Assembly (NCBI GenBank): GCA_023392225.1
Contig: JAEVZM010000625.1
Location: 1 to 10,562, forward strand
Origin: Pseudomonadota bacterium
GTDB lineage: Bacteria; Pseudomonadota; Alphaproteobacteria; Rhizobiales; Kaistiaceae
Direction of reading: 5' to 3'
Length of the DNA: 10,562 bases
Below, piece by piece: positions 1 through 7,702 of the stretch (its first letter is position 1; every line of letters begins with the position of its first letter). Under the pieces are notes generated by a model. It was not told the DNA's origin. It made no database searches and saw only the letters and a list, made by a program, of their open reading frames with translations. The translations under genes and the position numbers were made by a program.

Positions 1-1136
1 GTGGCACGCTCCGGCACGCGGTCGCCGCTGGCCGGGATCTCGAGCCGGATCGCCCGCTCGATGGCGCGGAGGAAGGCGACCTCGTCCGGCGCGCAGAGCG
101 AGACGGCGGCGCCATCGCGTCCGGCGCGGGCCGTGCGGCCGATGCGATGGACGTAGCTCTCGGGCATGTTGGGCAGGTCGAAGTTGACGACGTGGCTGAT
201 GCCGTCGACGTCGATGCCACGCGCCGCGATGTCGGTCGCGACGAGGGTCTGGACCCGACCGCTCCGGAACGCGGCGAGGGCGCGCTCGCGCTGGCCCTGG
301 CTCTTGTTGCCGTGGATCGCCTCGGCGGCGATGCCGGCGGCGGCGAGGCCCTTCACGACGCGGTCGGCGCCGTGCTTGGTGCGGGTGAAGACGATGGTGC
401 GATCCACCCCCTCCTCGCGCAGCAGCTCGGCGAGCTGGTCCGGCTTGCCGGCACGGTCGACATGGATGACGCGCTGGGCGATGCGCTCGACTGTGGTTGC
501 CGGCGGCGTGACGCTGACCCGCGCCGGATCACGCAGCATCTCCTCGGTGAGCCGGACGATCTCGGTCGGCATGGTGGCCGAGAAGAGGAGCGTCTGGCGG
601 TCCTTCGGAAGCTTGGCGACGATCCGCCGGACATCGGTGATGAAGCCCATGTCGAGCATACGGTCGGCCTCGTCGAGGACCAGCGCCTCGACCCAGTCGA
701 GACGGACGGCACCGGCCTTCATGAGGTCCATGAGCCGGCCCGGCGTGGCGACGAGGATGTCGACGCCGCCCTGCAGCGCGCGGACCTGGCGGCCCATCGG
801 CACGCCGCCGATGGCGAGCGTGGCGCTCCGCCGGAGGTGGCGGCCATAGGACTTGAAGCTGTCGAGGATCTGGGCCGAGAGCTCGCGGGTCGGGCTCAGC
901 ACGAGCACGCGGCAGCTCTTCGGCGCCGGGCGCCCCTCGGTGCGGGTGAGACGATTGAGGATGGGGAGCGCGAAGGCCGCGGTCTTCCCGGTTCCGGTCT
1001 GGGCAATGCCGATCAGGTCACGGCCGGCGACAACGTCGGGGATCGCGGCGGCCTGAATCGGAGTCGGCTCGCTGTAGCCCTCCTCGGCAAGCGCACGAAG
1101 GATGGGCTCGGCGAGGCCGAGAGTGGAAAAAGTCAT
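1..1136 (-). CDS. DEAD-box ATP-dependent RNA helicase, RhlE/CsdA-like, C-terminus cut by window edge
   Basis: This is an ATP-dependent RNA helicase that unwinds short RNA duplexes in the cytoplasm, typically in ribosome assembly, mRNA decay or cold adaptation. From ATG at 1136 the frame stays open for 378 codons and runs off the left edge. Visible motifs, in order: Q-motif with GYSEPTPIQ (20-28), motif I AQTGTGKT (45-52), PTREL (82-86), TPGR (131-134), DEAD (155-158), SAT (186-188), ARGID (305-309) and HRIGRTARAGR (330-340). Both RecA lobes are therefore complete. Only the end of lobe 2 and the variable, often basic, C-terminal tail that separates RhlE from other subfamilies are missing, so the subfamily is not certain. 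The Shine-Dalgarno before ATG is weak (GCAGAG). The gene is preceded by an untranslated stretch of about 180 nt, which is common for cold-inducible helicase genes. The DEAD-box assignment itself is secure. Confidence 0.96.
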   Translation of the reverse strand, partial: MTFSTLGLAEPILRALAEEGYSEPTPIQAAAIPDVVAGRDLIGIAQTGTGKTAAFALPILNRLTRTEGRPAPKSCRVLVLSPTRELSAQILDSFKSYGRHLRRSATLAIGGVPMGRQVRALQGGVDILVATPGRLMDLMKAGAVRLDWVEALVLDEADRMLDMGFITDVRRIVAKLPKDRQTLLFSATMPTEIVRLTEEMLRDPARVSVTPPATTVERIAQRVIHVDRAGKPDQLAELLREEGVDRTIVFTRTKHGADRVVKGLAAAGIAAEAIHGNKSQGQRERALAAFRSGRVQTLVATDIAARGIDVDGISHVVNFDLPNMPESYVHRIGRTARAGRDGAAVSLCAPDEVAFLRAIERAIRLEIPASGDRVPERA

Positions 1137-1302
1137 GAAAACTCTGCTTTCGTAGCTATGGCGCAGCCCGTCCCGCGGCTTGATGCCGTCCGGACGAAAT
1201 GCGGCCCGTCGGGACATCCCGCGTGGCCAGGGCTGTCTTTTTTTGGAGATTTGGGCAGGCCGAGACCGGTGGTCCGGGATCGTGCAACGCCGCCTGCGTG
1301 GT

Positions 1303-1317
1303 CGGGCGAAGCGCCCG
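1303..1317 (-). terminator. GC hairpin downstream of the L,D-transpeptidase gene
   Basis: A perfect inverted repeat, CGGGCG-3 nt-CGCCCG, starts about 55 nt after the transpeptidase stop on the minus strand. No U-run follows, so it is not a classical intrinsic terminator. It could instead form at the very 5' end of the helicase mRNA, because the candidate -10 box of that gene lies just upstream. Confidence 0.25.
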
Positions 1318-1324
1318 TACGGTG

Positions 1325-1353
1325 CATATAGGCTGCTTCACATTGCAGCGCAA
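1325..1353 (-). promoter_or_regulatory. Candidate sigma-70 promoter of the DEAD-box helicase gene
   Basis: On the minus strand TTGCGC (1348-1353) and TATATG (1325-1330) are separated by exactly 17 nt, in the gap between the transpeptidase stop and the helicase start. Transcription from here would give a leader of roughly 180 nt. This is a visual match only, with no experimental support. Confidence 0.45.
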
Positions 1354-1372
1354 CAAAATAAGCGCCGTCGCG

Positions 1373-2041
1373 CTAGGTCGCGTAGTAGCCGCCCGCCGGA
1401 AGCACGAAGACTCGGCTGCCCACCGGTACCCGGCCATAGAGGTCGATGATGTCCTGGTTGAGCAGGCGAACGCAGCCGGAGGACACCTTGCGCCCGATGC
1501 TCCAGGGCTCGTTGGTGCCATGGAGGCGATAGAGCGTGTCGCGGCCGTTCTCGTAGAGATAGAGCGCGCGTGCGCCGAGCGGATTGTCGAGCCCGCCCGG
1601 CAGGCCCCCGGCATAGGGGCCGTAGCGGTCGGGTTCGCGGGCGATCATGTCGGGCGTCGGCGTCCAGGACGGCCACTCGGCCTTCCGCTGGATCACCGCC
1701 TCGCCGACGAAGTTGAACGCCTCGGTGCGCCCGACGCCCACGCCGTAGCGGAGCGCCCGCCCGCCTTCGAGAACCAGATAGAGATAGCGCGCATTCGGGT
1801 CGACGATGATCGTGCCCGGCGGCTGGTTGCCCGGATACTCGACCTCACGGCGATAGAAGCGAGGATCGACCTGGCTGAGGTCGACCGCCGGCACCGGAAA
1901 CGGCTCTCCTGGCACCGGCCCATACATCATCACGTAGGCGGGATCGTACTGGGACCCCACAACCCCCGGCGGCTGGTAGGTGGCGCAGCCGGCGACAAGA
2001 AGGGGAAGGCCCGCCAGCACGCTCCGTCGCGTCAGATGCAT
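1373..2041 (-). CDS. L,D-transpeptidase (YkuD/ErfK family), putative Tat-type lipoprotein
   Basis: 222 residues. Enzymes of this family form 3-3 cross-links in peptidoglycan, or attach proteins to it, using a cysteine nucleophile in the periplasm. The YkuD catalytic signature is visible: HGTN at 174-177 and SSGC at 187-190, giving His174 and the nucleophile Cys190, followed by VRLLNQD. The N-terminus reads TRRSVLAG followed by a short hydrophobic stretch and the lipobox LVAG-Cys19. This suggests Tat-compatible export and lipid anchoring. The start ATG is supported by GGGGTGAT a few bases upstream. The catalytic domain occupies about residues 75-215, and the segment between anchor and domain is a Pro/Gly-rich linker. 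The gene lies 118 nt after the DUF2254 gene on the same strand, so co-transcription is possible but not evident. Which cross-link it makes cannot be told from sequence. Confidence 0.93.
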   Translation of the reverse strand: MHLTRRSVLAGLPLLVAGCATYQPPGVVGSQYDPAYVMMYGPVPGEPFPVPAVDLSQVDPRFYRREVEYPGNQPPGTIIVDPNARYLYLVLEGGRALRYGVGVGRTEAFNFVGEAVIQRKAEWPSWTPTPDMIAREPDRYGPYAGGLPGGLDNPLGARALYLYENGRDTLYRLHGTNEPWSIGRKVSSGCVRLLNQDIIDLYGRVPVGSRVFVLPAGGYYAT

Positions 2042-2159
2042 TCATCACCCCGAATCACGTCTCTTGCAGGAGACTCGATATGGCGCGCCGCGTCCATCCC
2101 GACGCGCCCCGGGAATGACAACGCGCGGGACCGGAGCGAGTTTCGGAGGCAGCGCGCCG

Positions 2160-3416
2160 TCAGATCATGAAGTCGTCGGCGAGCGCGCGGAGGCGCGCCT
2201 TTTCCTCGTCCATGTCGAGCGCCTTGCCGGCGCGGGCGAGCGCCAGCTCGGCATGCCGCCGAGCGGCGATCGCCATCTCGGGATCACCGGCGAGCGCAAG
2301 AGCGCGCAGCACTTTGAACAGGCGCAGCTGAACCTCGATGATCCCGGCGCCATCGCGAGCGATCGGGCCGATGAGGTCGTCGAGTGCGTCCGCCGCGTGG
2401 ATGGGCGGCATCCGGACCCGCGGCCAGTTGACCTCGGTCACGCCCCCCTCGCGTCGCTCTTCCGACCATTCGCTGAGGAGACGCTCGCCGCGACCCAGCA
2501 CGTCGATCGCCGTACCGGCATCATTGATCCCCGGCGACAGCGCCCGCGAGGCGACCTCGCCGAGCACGCAGAGGCCGAAACGCGGATCCTGGTCGAAGGA
2601 GCGATCGTTGCCAACCGAGAACGCCGCGCGTACTTGCTCCAGCCCGGCGTCGTCCACCGGCCCCGTGACGCGGGCGAGTGGCCGTACCCGGTCGGCGAAG
2701 GCCCCCGGATGCGCGGTGATGAAGACCTCGCGCTCGTCCCCGCTGAAATCGGCGAGCGCCTGCATGTCGATGTGCTGGACGTAGCCGATCGCCGTAGCGA
2801 AGACCGGACGGGCACCCTCCGGGATTTCGTCGGGCGACCTTAGCACCCGGCCACCGAGGCCGGGGAACTTCACCCGCTCGTCCAGGGCCTGCCGGGTCGC
2901 CTTCTCGACGAGGTCGATGGTCTCGCCGACCCGGCCGAGCCGCGAGAGATAGTCGATCCAGCGCAGCATGGTGACGACAATGAAGACGATCACGATGACC
3001 GTCGCGACGAACAGGATGACCCGCCCACGCTGGCCATAGGCGCCCGTGCTCAGCGCCACGATGCCAACGAGGCTGAACAGGAAGGAGCCGATGAACGTGC
3101 CGAGCGCATTGTGGGCGGTGGTGTCGTCACGGAGCAACCTGGCGGCGCGCGGCGTCACGTTGCTCGTCACCGCGCCGTAGGCCGAGACCATCGTCGCGAG
3201 CGAGAAGGTCGTCACCGCCAGCATGCTGCTGGCAAGGATGTTGAGGATGTCGTCGATCGAATCCGAGCCGATGCTGTCGGCGAGCGACTGCGGCACGTAG
3301 CGCGCGAGACCAATACCGATCAGCGCCGTAGCGATACCGGCCAGCGAGAAGAGGGTCACTCGGACCCAGAGCTGGCGGGCGAGCCGCAGGAGGAACCACT
3401 GCCAGCGGGATATCAT
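2160..3416 (-). CDS. DUF2254 family predicted membrane protein
   Basis: 418 residues. Function unknown; the family is annotated only as a predicted membrane protein. About four hydrophobic segments are visible, near residues 18-40, 57-80, 104-125 and 132-152, followed by a soluble C-terminal region of about 260 residues. The family hallmark is clear: QDPRFGL near 276-282 and ALSPGINDAGTA near 292-303 (most members read INDPFTA, so the Pro-Phe pair is replaced here). The length is usual for the family. ATG at 3416 has a strong Shine-Dalgarno, GGAGGA, 11 nt upstream. A longer reading frame upstream would lack the hydrophobic start. It follows the sulfate transport operon on the same strand but is separated from it by a hairpin and about 100 nt, so a functional link is not implied. 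Confidence 0.9.
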   Translation of the reverse strand: MISRWQWFLLRLARQLWVRVTLFSLAGIATALIGIGLARYVPQSLADSIGSDSIDDILNILASSMLAVTTFSLATMVSAYGAVTSNVTPRAARLLRDDTTAHNALGTFIGSFLFSLVGIVALSTGAYGQRGRVILFVATVIVIVFIVVTMLRWIDYLSRLGRVGETIDLVEKATRQALDERVKFPGLGGRVLRSPDEIPEGARPVFATAIGYVQHIDMQALADFSGDEREVFITAHPGAFADRVRPLARVTGPVDDAGLEQVRAAFSVGNDRSFDQDPRFGLCVLGEVASRALSPGINDAGTAIDVLGRGERLLSEWSEERREGGVTEVNWPRVRMPPIHAADALDDLIGPIARDGAGIIEVQLRLFKVLRALALAGDPEMAIAARRHAELALARAGKALDMDEEKARLRALADDFMI

Positions 3417-3427
3417 GCGAGACTAGG

Positions 3428-3433
3428 TCCTCC
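3428..3433 (-). promoter_or_regulatory. Ribosome binding site of the DUF2254 gene
   Basis: GGAGGA on the minus strand, 11 nt before ATG at 3416. It fixes this start in preference to in-frame alternatives further in. Confidence 0.7.
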
Positions 3434-3491
3434 GAGACGCTCCACTCTCCCATCAGGATAGCGGAGCGGCCACGGAAGGCCATGGCCGAGG

Positions 3492-3510
3492 GTCGCGATA
3501 CCGTCGCGAC
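3492..3510 (-). terminator. Hairpin immediately after cysA, possible operon terminator
   Basis: A perfect 7-bp inverted repeat (GTCGCGA-5 nt loop-TCGCGAC) begins 9 nt after the cysA stop codon. There is no U-tract behind it, so it may act as a weak or Rho-assisted terminator, or as a 3' mRNA-protecting structure for the sulfate operon. Confidence 0.4.
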
Positions 3511-3519
3511 GCTGCTCGA

Positions 3520-4641
3520 TCAGGCGTCGAACAGCCACCACTTGGTGGGCAGGAAGCTGATCTTGTCGCCCTTCTGCGCACGAGGCCCATTGGCCGGGAC
3601 GTCGACCTCGGTCCGGTGCCGCCGCATGCCGACCTCGATGTCGAGACGACGGCTGGCGCCGTGGCGGCGCTCGGCAATCACCCGGCCGCCGATGCTGCCC
3701 GGGCGGCTGGTGATCTCGACGTCGTGCGGGCGAAACACCAGCGTTCGGTTGCCGTCCGCATCGGTGACGGGAACGTCGACCTGGCGATCCTCGAGCAGCA
3801 TGCGGCCGGTTTCGATCCGCACCGGCAGCGCGCTCGATTCGCCGATGAAGCCGGCGACGAAGGCCGAGGCCGGACGATCGTAGATCTCGTCGGGCGAGCC
3901 GATCTGCTCGATCTTGCCGCGATTGAGCACGACGATGCGGTCGGCGAGCTCGACCGCCTCCTCCTGGTCGTGGGTGACGAAGACGGTGGTGTGGCCGGTC
4001 TGCTCGTGGATCTCGCGAAGCCAGCGGCGAAGGTCGCGCCGCACCTTGGCATCAAGCGCGCCGAACGGCGCGTCGAGGAGCAGGATGCGCGGCTCGATGG
4101 CGAGCGCCCGGGCGAGCGCGACGCGCTGGCGCTGACCGCCGGAGAGCTGGGTCGGATAGCGGTTCTCGAGCCCGGTGAGCTGCACCAGGTCGAGCAGTTC
4201 CATCACCCTGTCGCGGATCTGCGCCTTCGACGGGCGGGTGCGGGCCGGCCGCGCGTTGAGGCCGAAGGCGATGTTGTCGAACACCTTCATGCTCTTGAAC
4301 AGCGCGTAGCTCTGGAACACGAAGCCGATGTGCCGCTCCTGCACCGACAGGCCGAGGGCATCCTCACCGCCGAACAGCACGCGTCCCGCGGTCGGGAACT
4401 CGAGCCCGGCGAGGACCCTGAGCAGCGTCGTCTTGCCCGAGCCCGACGGCCCGAGCAGCGCCACGAGCTCGCCGGCCTCGATCTTCAGCGAGACGTCGTG
4501 AAGAGCCGGCGTCTCCGCGAACTCCTTGACCACGTGCTCGACGGTGACGTCCACGGGGGCACCCCACGCTTGCTGCCGCGGCGGCAGCGTACCGGACGAC
4601 ACCACCGTCGGGAAGGTCGCTTCGGAACGGGCTGTCTGCAT
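3520..4641 (-). CDS. cysA: Sulfate/thiosulfate ABC transporter ATP-binding subunit CysA
   Basis: 373 residues from ATG at 4641. It is the cytoplasmic ATPase that drives sulfate import through CysT/CysW. Visible motifs: Walker A GPSGSGKT (64-71), Q-loop Gln110, signature LSGGQ (166-170), Walker B ILLLDA (186-191), D-loop GALD (194-197) and switch His224 in VTHDQEEA. A C-terminal regulatory domain follows from about 270 and ends with KWWLFDA. The oddity is residue 191: codon GCG (Ala) replaces the Glu expected right after Walker B Asp190, which acts as the catalytic base in nearly all active ABC ATPases. An upstream in-frame ATG at 4698 would overlap cysW by 43 nt. I prefer 4641 because AAGGAA lies 9 nt before it and the length fits the family. 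Last gene of sbp-cysT-cysW-cysA; a hairpin follows the stop. Confidence 0.95.
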   Translation of the reverse strand: MQTARSEATFPTVVSSGTLPPRQQAWGAPVDVTVEHVVKEFAETPALHDVSLKIEAGELVALLGPSGSGKTTLLRVLAGLEFPTAGRVLFGGEDALGLSVQERHIGFVFQSYALFKSMKVFDNIAFGLNARPARTRPSKAQIRDRVMELLDLVQLTGLENRYPTQLSGGQRQRVALARALAIEPRILLLDAPFGALDAKVRRDLRRWLREIHEQTGHTTVFVTHDQEEAVELADRIVVLNRGKIEQIGSPDEIYDRPASAFVAGFIGESSALPVRIETGRMLLEDRQVDVPVTDADGNRTLVFRPHDVEITSRPGSIGGRVIAERRHGASRRLDIEVGMRRHRTEVDVPANGPRAQKGDKISFLPTKWWLFDA

Positions 4642-4650
4642 CGATCCTGT

Positions 4651-4656
4651 TTCCTT
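4651..4656 (-). promoter_or_regulatory. Ribosome binding site deciding the cysA start
   Basis: AAGGAA on the minus strand abuts the cysW stop codon and lies 9 nt before ATG 4641. This supports the 373-residue CysA and a reinitiation-type coupling with cysW. Confidence 0.6.
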
Positions 4657-5537
4657 CAGTGTTTGCGTTGGGCGGCGATCTCGTCGGCGTAGCGCCATTC
4701 AAGAGCGGTCTTGGCGGCAAGGGTGACCATGGCCAGCAGCGCCAGGAGCGAGGCCACCGCGAAGGCGGCAACGCCAAGATACTCGTTGTAGAGAATTTCG
4801 ACATGGAGCGGCATGGTATTGGTCTGGCCCCGGATCTTGCCCGAGACCACCGACACCGCGCCGAACTCGCCCATCGCCCGGGCGTTGCAAAGCAGGACGC
4901 CGTAGAGCAGCGCCCACTTGATGTTGGGCAGCGTCACCTTGAGGAGGGTGCGGAAGCCCCCTGCCCCGAGCGACAGAGCCGCCTCCTCGTCCTGCGTGCC
5001 CTGCTCCTGCATGATCGGGATCAGCTCGCGGGCGACGAAGGGGAAGGTGACGAAGATCGTCGCGAGCACGATGCCGGGCACGGCGAAGATGATCTGGATG
5101 CCGTGATCCATCAGCGTCGGGCCGATCCAGCCCTGGGCGCCGAAGATCAGCACGTAGATGAGGCCCGCGGTTACCGGCGACACCGAGAACGGCAGGTCAA
5201 TGAGGGTGATGAGGAAGCTCTTGCCCCGAAACTCGAACTTGGCGATGGCCCACGCCGCGGCGACGCCAAAGACGAGGTTGGCGGGCACCGAGATCGCCGC
5301 GACGAGGACGGTGAGGCGGATCGCGGCGAGCGAATCCTTCTCGGTGATCGCCGAGAAGTAGGACACCACGCCCTTCGAGAAGGCCTCGAAGAACACCACA
5401 ACCAGCGGGATGAGCAGGAAGACGAGCAGGAAGGCGATCGCGACGGCGATCAGCGCCCAGCGCGCCCAGCGGCTTTCGGTCGTCGCCCGGCGTCGGCTTT
5501 GCGCCGGCACGACCAGCGGGGCGGTCGCGTCAAACAT
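4656..5537 (-). CDS. cysW: Sulfate/thiosulfate ABC transporter permease CysW
   Basis: 293 residues, an inner-membrane permease forming the sulfate channel as a heterodimer with CysT. The N-terminal cytoplasmic tail (1-27) is basic and is followed by about six hydrophobic segments (starting near 28-52, 73-100, 108-133, 148-170, 205-225 and 255-277). The conserved coupling loop (EAA loop), which docks on CysA, is at about 184-204 (EEAALSLGAGG, then TLPNI). CysW-typical motifs include FVARELIPIMQEQG (167-180) and PLHVEILYNEY (243-253). The start at 5537 overlaps the end of cysT by 8 nt and has AGAGG 7 nt upstream, indicating translational coupling. The length is normal for the family. Confidence 0.96.
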   Translation of the reverse strand: MFDATAPLVVPAQSRRRATTESRWARWALIAVAIAFLLVFLLIPLVVVFFEAFSKGVVSYFSAITEKDSLAAIRLTVLVAAISVPANLVFGVAAAWAIAKFEFRGKSFLITLIDLPFSVSPVTAGLIYVLIFGAQGWIGPTLMDHGIQIIFAVPGIVLATIFVTFPFVARELIPIMQEQGTQDEEAALSLGAGGFRTLLKVTLPNIKWALLYGVLLCNARAMGEFGAVSVVSGKIRGQTNTMPLHVEILYNEYLGVAAFAVASLLALLAMVTLAAKTALEWRYADEIAAQRKH

Positions 5538-6378
5538 TGCCGTACCTCTTGCGGCTCCAGGCCTGGATCAGGTTGATCGCCAGCAGCAACGCGAAGGAGA
5601 TGAGCAGCATCAGCGTCGCGATCGCGGTCGCCGCCGGGTAGTTGAACTCGGTGAGTTTCACGACGATGAGCAGCGGCGCGATCTCCGAGACATAGGGGAT
5701 GTTGCCGGCGATGAAGATCACCGAGCCGTACTCGCCGACGGCGCGGGCAAGCGCCAGCGCGAAGCCGGTGAGGAGCGGCGGCAGGAGCGTCGGCAAGATG
5801 ACGCTCCGGATCGTGCGGAACCGCGAGGCGCCGAGCGTCGCCGAAGCCTCCTCGACCTCGCGATCGATCTCCTCCATCACCGGCTGGAGGGTGCGCACCA
5901 CGAAGGGCAGTCCGATGAAGACGAGCGCGATGACGATGCCAACCGGCGTGTAGGCGATCTTGATGCCGAGCGGGGCGAAGAACTGCCCGATCCAGCCGTT
6001 CGGCGCATAGAGCGCGGTGAGCGCGATGCCGGCGACCGCGGTCGGCAGGGCGAAGGGCAGGTCGACGAAGGCGTCGATCAGCCGGCGGCCGGGAAACTCG
6101 TAGCGGACCAGAACCCAGGCGACGATCAGGCCGAAGACCGCGTTGATCGCCGCGGCGAGGAACGACGCGCCGAAGCTGAGACGGAGCGCGGCGAGCGTGC
6201 GGGGATCGCTCGCCAGGCGCCAGAACTCGGGCCAGCCGAGCTGCGCGGTGTAGATGATGAGGCCGGCGAGCGGGATGAGGACGATCAGGCTGAGGTAGCT
6301 CAGCGTGAAACCGAGCGCCAGCCCGAAGCCCGGGATGATGCTCGGCTTCCTGAACGTCCAGGGGGTGCTGGACGCCAT
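5530..6378 (-). CDS. cysT: Sulfate/thiosulfate ABC transporter permease CysT (CysU)
   Basis: 282 residues, the second inner-membrane permease of the sulfate importer. About six hydrophobic segments are visible (near 20-43, 64-90, 101-123, 145-165, 198-222 and 250-272). The EAA coupling loop is at about 177-197 (EEASATLGASRF, then ILPTLLPPLLTG). ARAVGEYGSVIFIAGN (211-226) and the KLTEFNYPAATAIA stretch near 241-254 are typical of CysT. ATG at 6378 is preceded by GAGGGGAG, only 19 nt after the sbp stop, and the 3' end overlaps cysW by 8 nt. This makes it the second gene of a four-gene operon. Nothing unusual was seen in it. Confidence 0.96.
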   Translation of the reverse strand: MASSTPWTFRKPSIIPGFGLALGFTLSYLSLIVLIPLAGLIIYTAQLGWPEFWRLASDPRTLAALRLSFGASFLAAAINAVFGLIVAWVLVRYEFPGRRLIDAFVDLPFALPTAVAGIALTALYAPNGWIGQFFAPLGIKIAYTPVGIVIALVFIGLPFVVRTLQPVMEEIDREVEEASATLGASRFRTIRSVILPTLLPPLLTGFALALARAVGEYGSVIFIAGNIPYVSEIAPLLIVVKLTEFNYPAATAIATLMLLISFALLLAINLIQAWSRKRYGNV

Positions 6379-6397
6379 CGGGATGTCTCCCCTCGTC

Positions 6398-7444
6398 CTA
6401 GTTGCCGGGCCGGTAGATGCTGTCGAAGATGCCGCCGTCGGCGAAGAACTTCGGCGTCACCTTCGCCCAGCCGCCGAAGACCGGGTCGTCGATCGACACC
6501 AGCTTGACGTCGGGGAAGCGCTTCATGTCCTCGGGATCGGCGGCCGCCGGGTTGGCCGGCCGGTAGAAGTGGCGGGCGATGATCTTCTGCCCTTCGTCGC
6601 TGTACAGGTAGTCGAGATAGGCCTCGGCGACCGCGCGGGTGCCCTTGCGGTCGGCATTCTTCTCGACCAGCGCCACCGGCGGCTCGGCCTTGATCGAGGA
6701 CGGCGGCACGACGATGTCGAACTGGTCCGGGCCGAGCTCGTTGACGGCGAGGAACGCCTCGTTTTCCCAGGCGAGCAGCACGTCGCCGATGCCGCGCTGG
6801 ACGAACGTCGTGGTCGCGCCGCGGGCGCCGGAATCGAGCACCGGCACGTGCTTGTAGAGCGCGGTGACGAACGCGATGTTTTTCGCCTCGTCGCCGCCGA
6901 ACTCGGTGTTCGCCCAGTCCCAGGCGGCAAGGAAGTTCCACTGGGCGCCGCCCGAGGTCTTCGGGTTGGGGGTGATCACCTCGACCCCGTCCTTGATGAG
7001 GTCGCCCCAGGTGGCGATGCCCTTCGGGTTGCCCTTGCGCACCAGGAACACGATCGTCGAGGTGTAGGGCGTGGAGTTGTCCGGGAGGCGGCCGCGCCAG
7101 TCCGCCGGCAGGTACCCGGCCTGCGCGATCCTGTTGATGTCGCCCTCGAGCGCCAGCGTCACGACATCGGCCGGAAGGCCGTCGATGACCGCGCGGGCCT
7201 GGGCACCGGAGCCGCCATGCGACTGCTCGACGGTGACCGTCTCGCCGGTCTTCTCCTTCCAGTGCGCCGCGAAGGCGGCGTCGTACTCGCGATAGAGCTC
7301 GCGGGTCGGGTCGTAGGAGACGTTGAGGATGGTGGTATCGGCGAAGGCCGTGACGGAGAGGACCGTGCCGAAGGCGGCGGCGATGGCGAGGATGCTCAGG
7401 CAACGTCGCAGACGGCCGGAACCGTAAGTCGTGGCGAAGCTCAT
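6398..7444 (-). CDS. sbp: Periplasmic sulfate-binding protein
   Basis: 348 residues. It captures sulfate (and possibly thiosulfate) in the periplasm and delivers it to CysTW. A Sec signal peptide is evident: basic n-region (RLRR), hydrophobic core to about residue 33, and a likely cleavage after AFA (35). Mature-protein landmarks are NVSYDPTRELY (41-51), QSHGGSGAQARAVIDGLPADVV (from 74) and NPKTSGGAQWNFLAAW (160-175). The family signature normally reads NPK[ST]SGxAR; here the Arg is Gln168. Whether it prefers sulfate or thiosulfate (Sbp versus CysP) cannot be decided from sequence; I use sbp. It is first in the operon, with the only long upstream region, so its promoter should drive all four genes. 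GGGAGTGGGG before ATG 7444 serves as ribosome binding site. Confidence 0.96.
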   Translation of the reverse strand: MSFATTYGSGRLRRCLSILAIAAAFGTVLSVTAFADTTILNVSYDPTRELYREYDAAFAAHWKEKTGETVTVEQSHGGSGAQARAVIDGLPADVVTLALEGDINRIAQAGYLPADWRGRLPDNSTPYTSTIVFLVRKGNPKGIATWGDLIKDGVEVITPNPKTSGGAQWNFLAAWDWANTEFGGDEAKNIAFVTALYKHVPVLDSGARGATTTFVQRGIGDVLLAWENEAFLAVNELGPDQFDIVVPPSSIKAEPPVALVEKNADRKGTRAVAEAYLDYLYSDEGQKIIARHFYRPANPAAADPEDMKRFPDVKLVSIDDPVFGGWAKVTPKFFADGGIFDSIYRPGN

Positions 7445-7472
7445 GGGACCCCACTCCCGTTGTTAATACCCC

Positions 7473-7519
7473 CTTATCTCGACCTAGTCGGTCGGGATTG
7501 TCAATTGTGAATTCCAATT
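7473..7519 (-). promoter_or_regulatory. Candidate promoter and operator of the sbp-cysTWA operon
   Basis: A perfect -35 TTGACA lies on the minus strand at 7499-7504. No good -10 box stands at 17 nt; GATAAG (7473-7478) at 20 nt is the closest match, so activation by a regulator is plausible. An inverted repeat AATTG-7 nt-CAATT (7503-7519) overlaps the -35. A second one, CGACC-5 nt-GGTCG (about 7480-7494), lies in the spacer. Both are possible operator sites for a sulfur regulator; this is inference only. Confidence 0.4.
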
Positions 7520-7702
7520 AACTTGCGCAAAATCATTCCGTCGTGCCCGCACCGGAGGGAAAAGCGGCCTCATAAGGGTCGCGTGCTGCACCGCAGAAGG
7601 AACCGCATTTCAGCGCCTTTTCCGGCATCCACGGATTTCCCCGGCGGGATCGGCCCTGCTAGCCTCTCCCGCGCCGCAATCGCGCGAGGAAGACCCGTCC
7701 CG

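Noticed and set aside
147..1331. A 394-codon plus-strand open frame opposite the helicase
   Set aside because: It is antisense to all DEAD-box motifs and rich in Asp, Gly, Glu and Arg, as expected for the complement of GC-rich coding DNA. It shows no family resemblance.
3616..7510. Long plus-strand open frames opposite cysA, cysW, cysT and sbp
   Set aside because: All are mirror frames of well-recognised transporter genes, with charge-rich composition lacking domains or start signals.
6300..7517. A 405-codon minus-strand frame overlapping sbp
   Set aside because: It is an out-of-frame reading of sbp, extremely Arg-rich, whereas the 6398-7444 frame carries the signal peptide and the sulfate-binding motifs.
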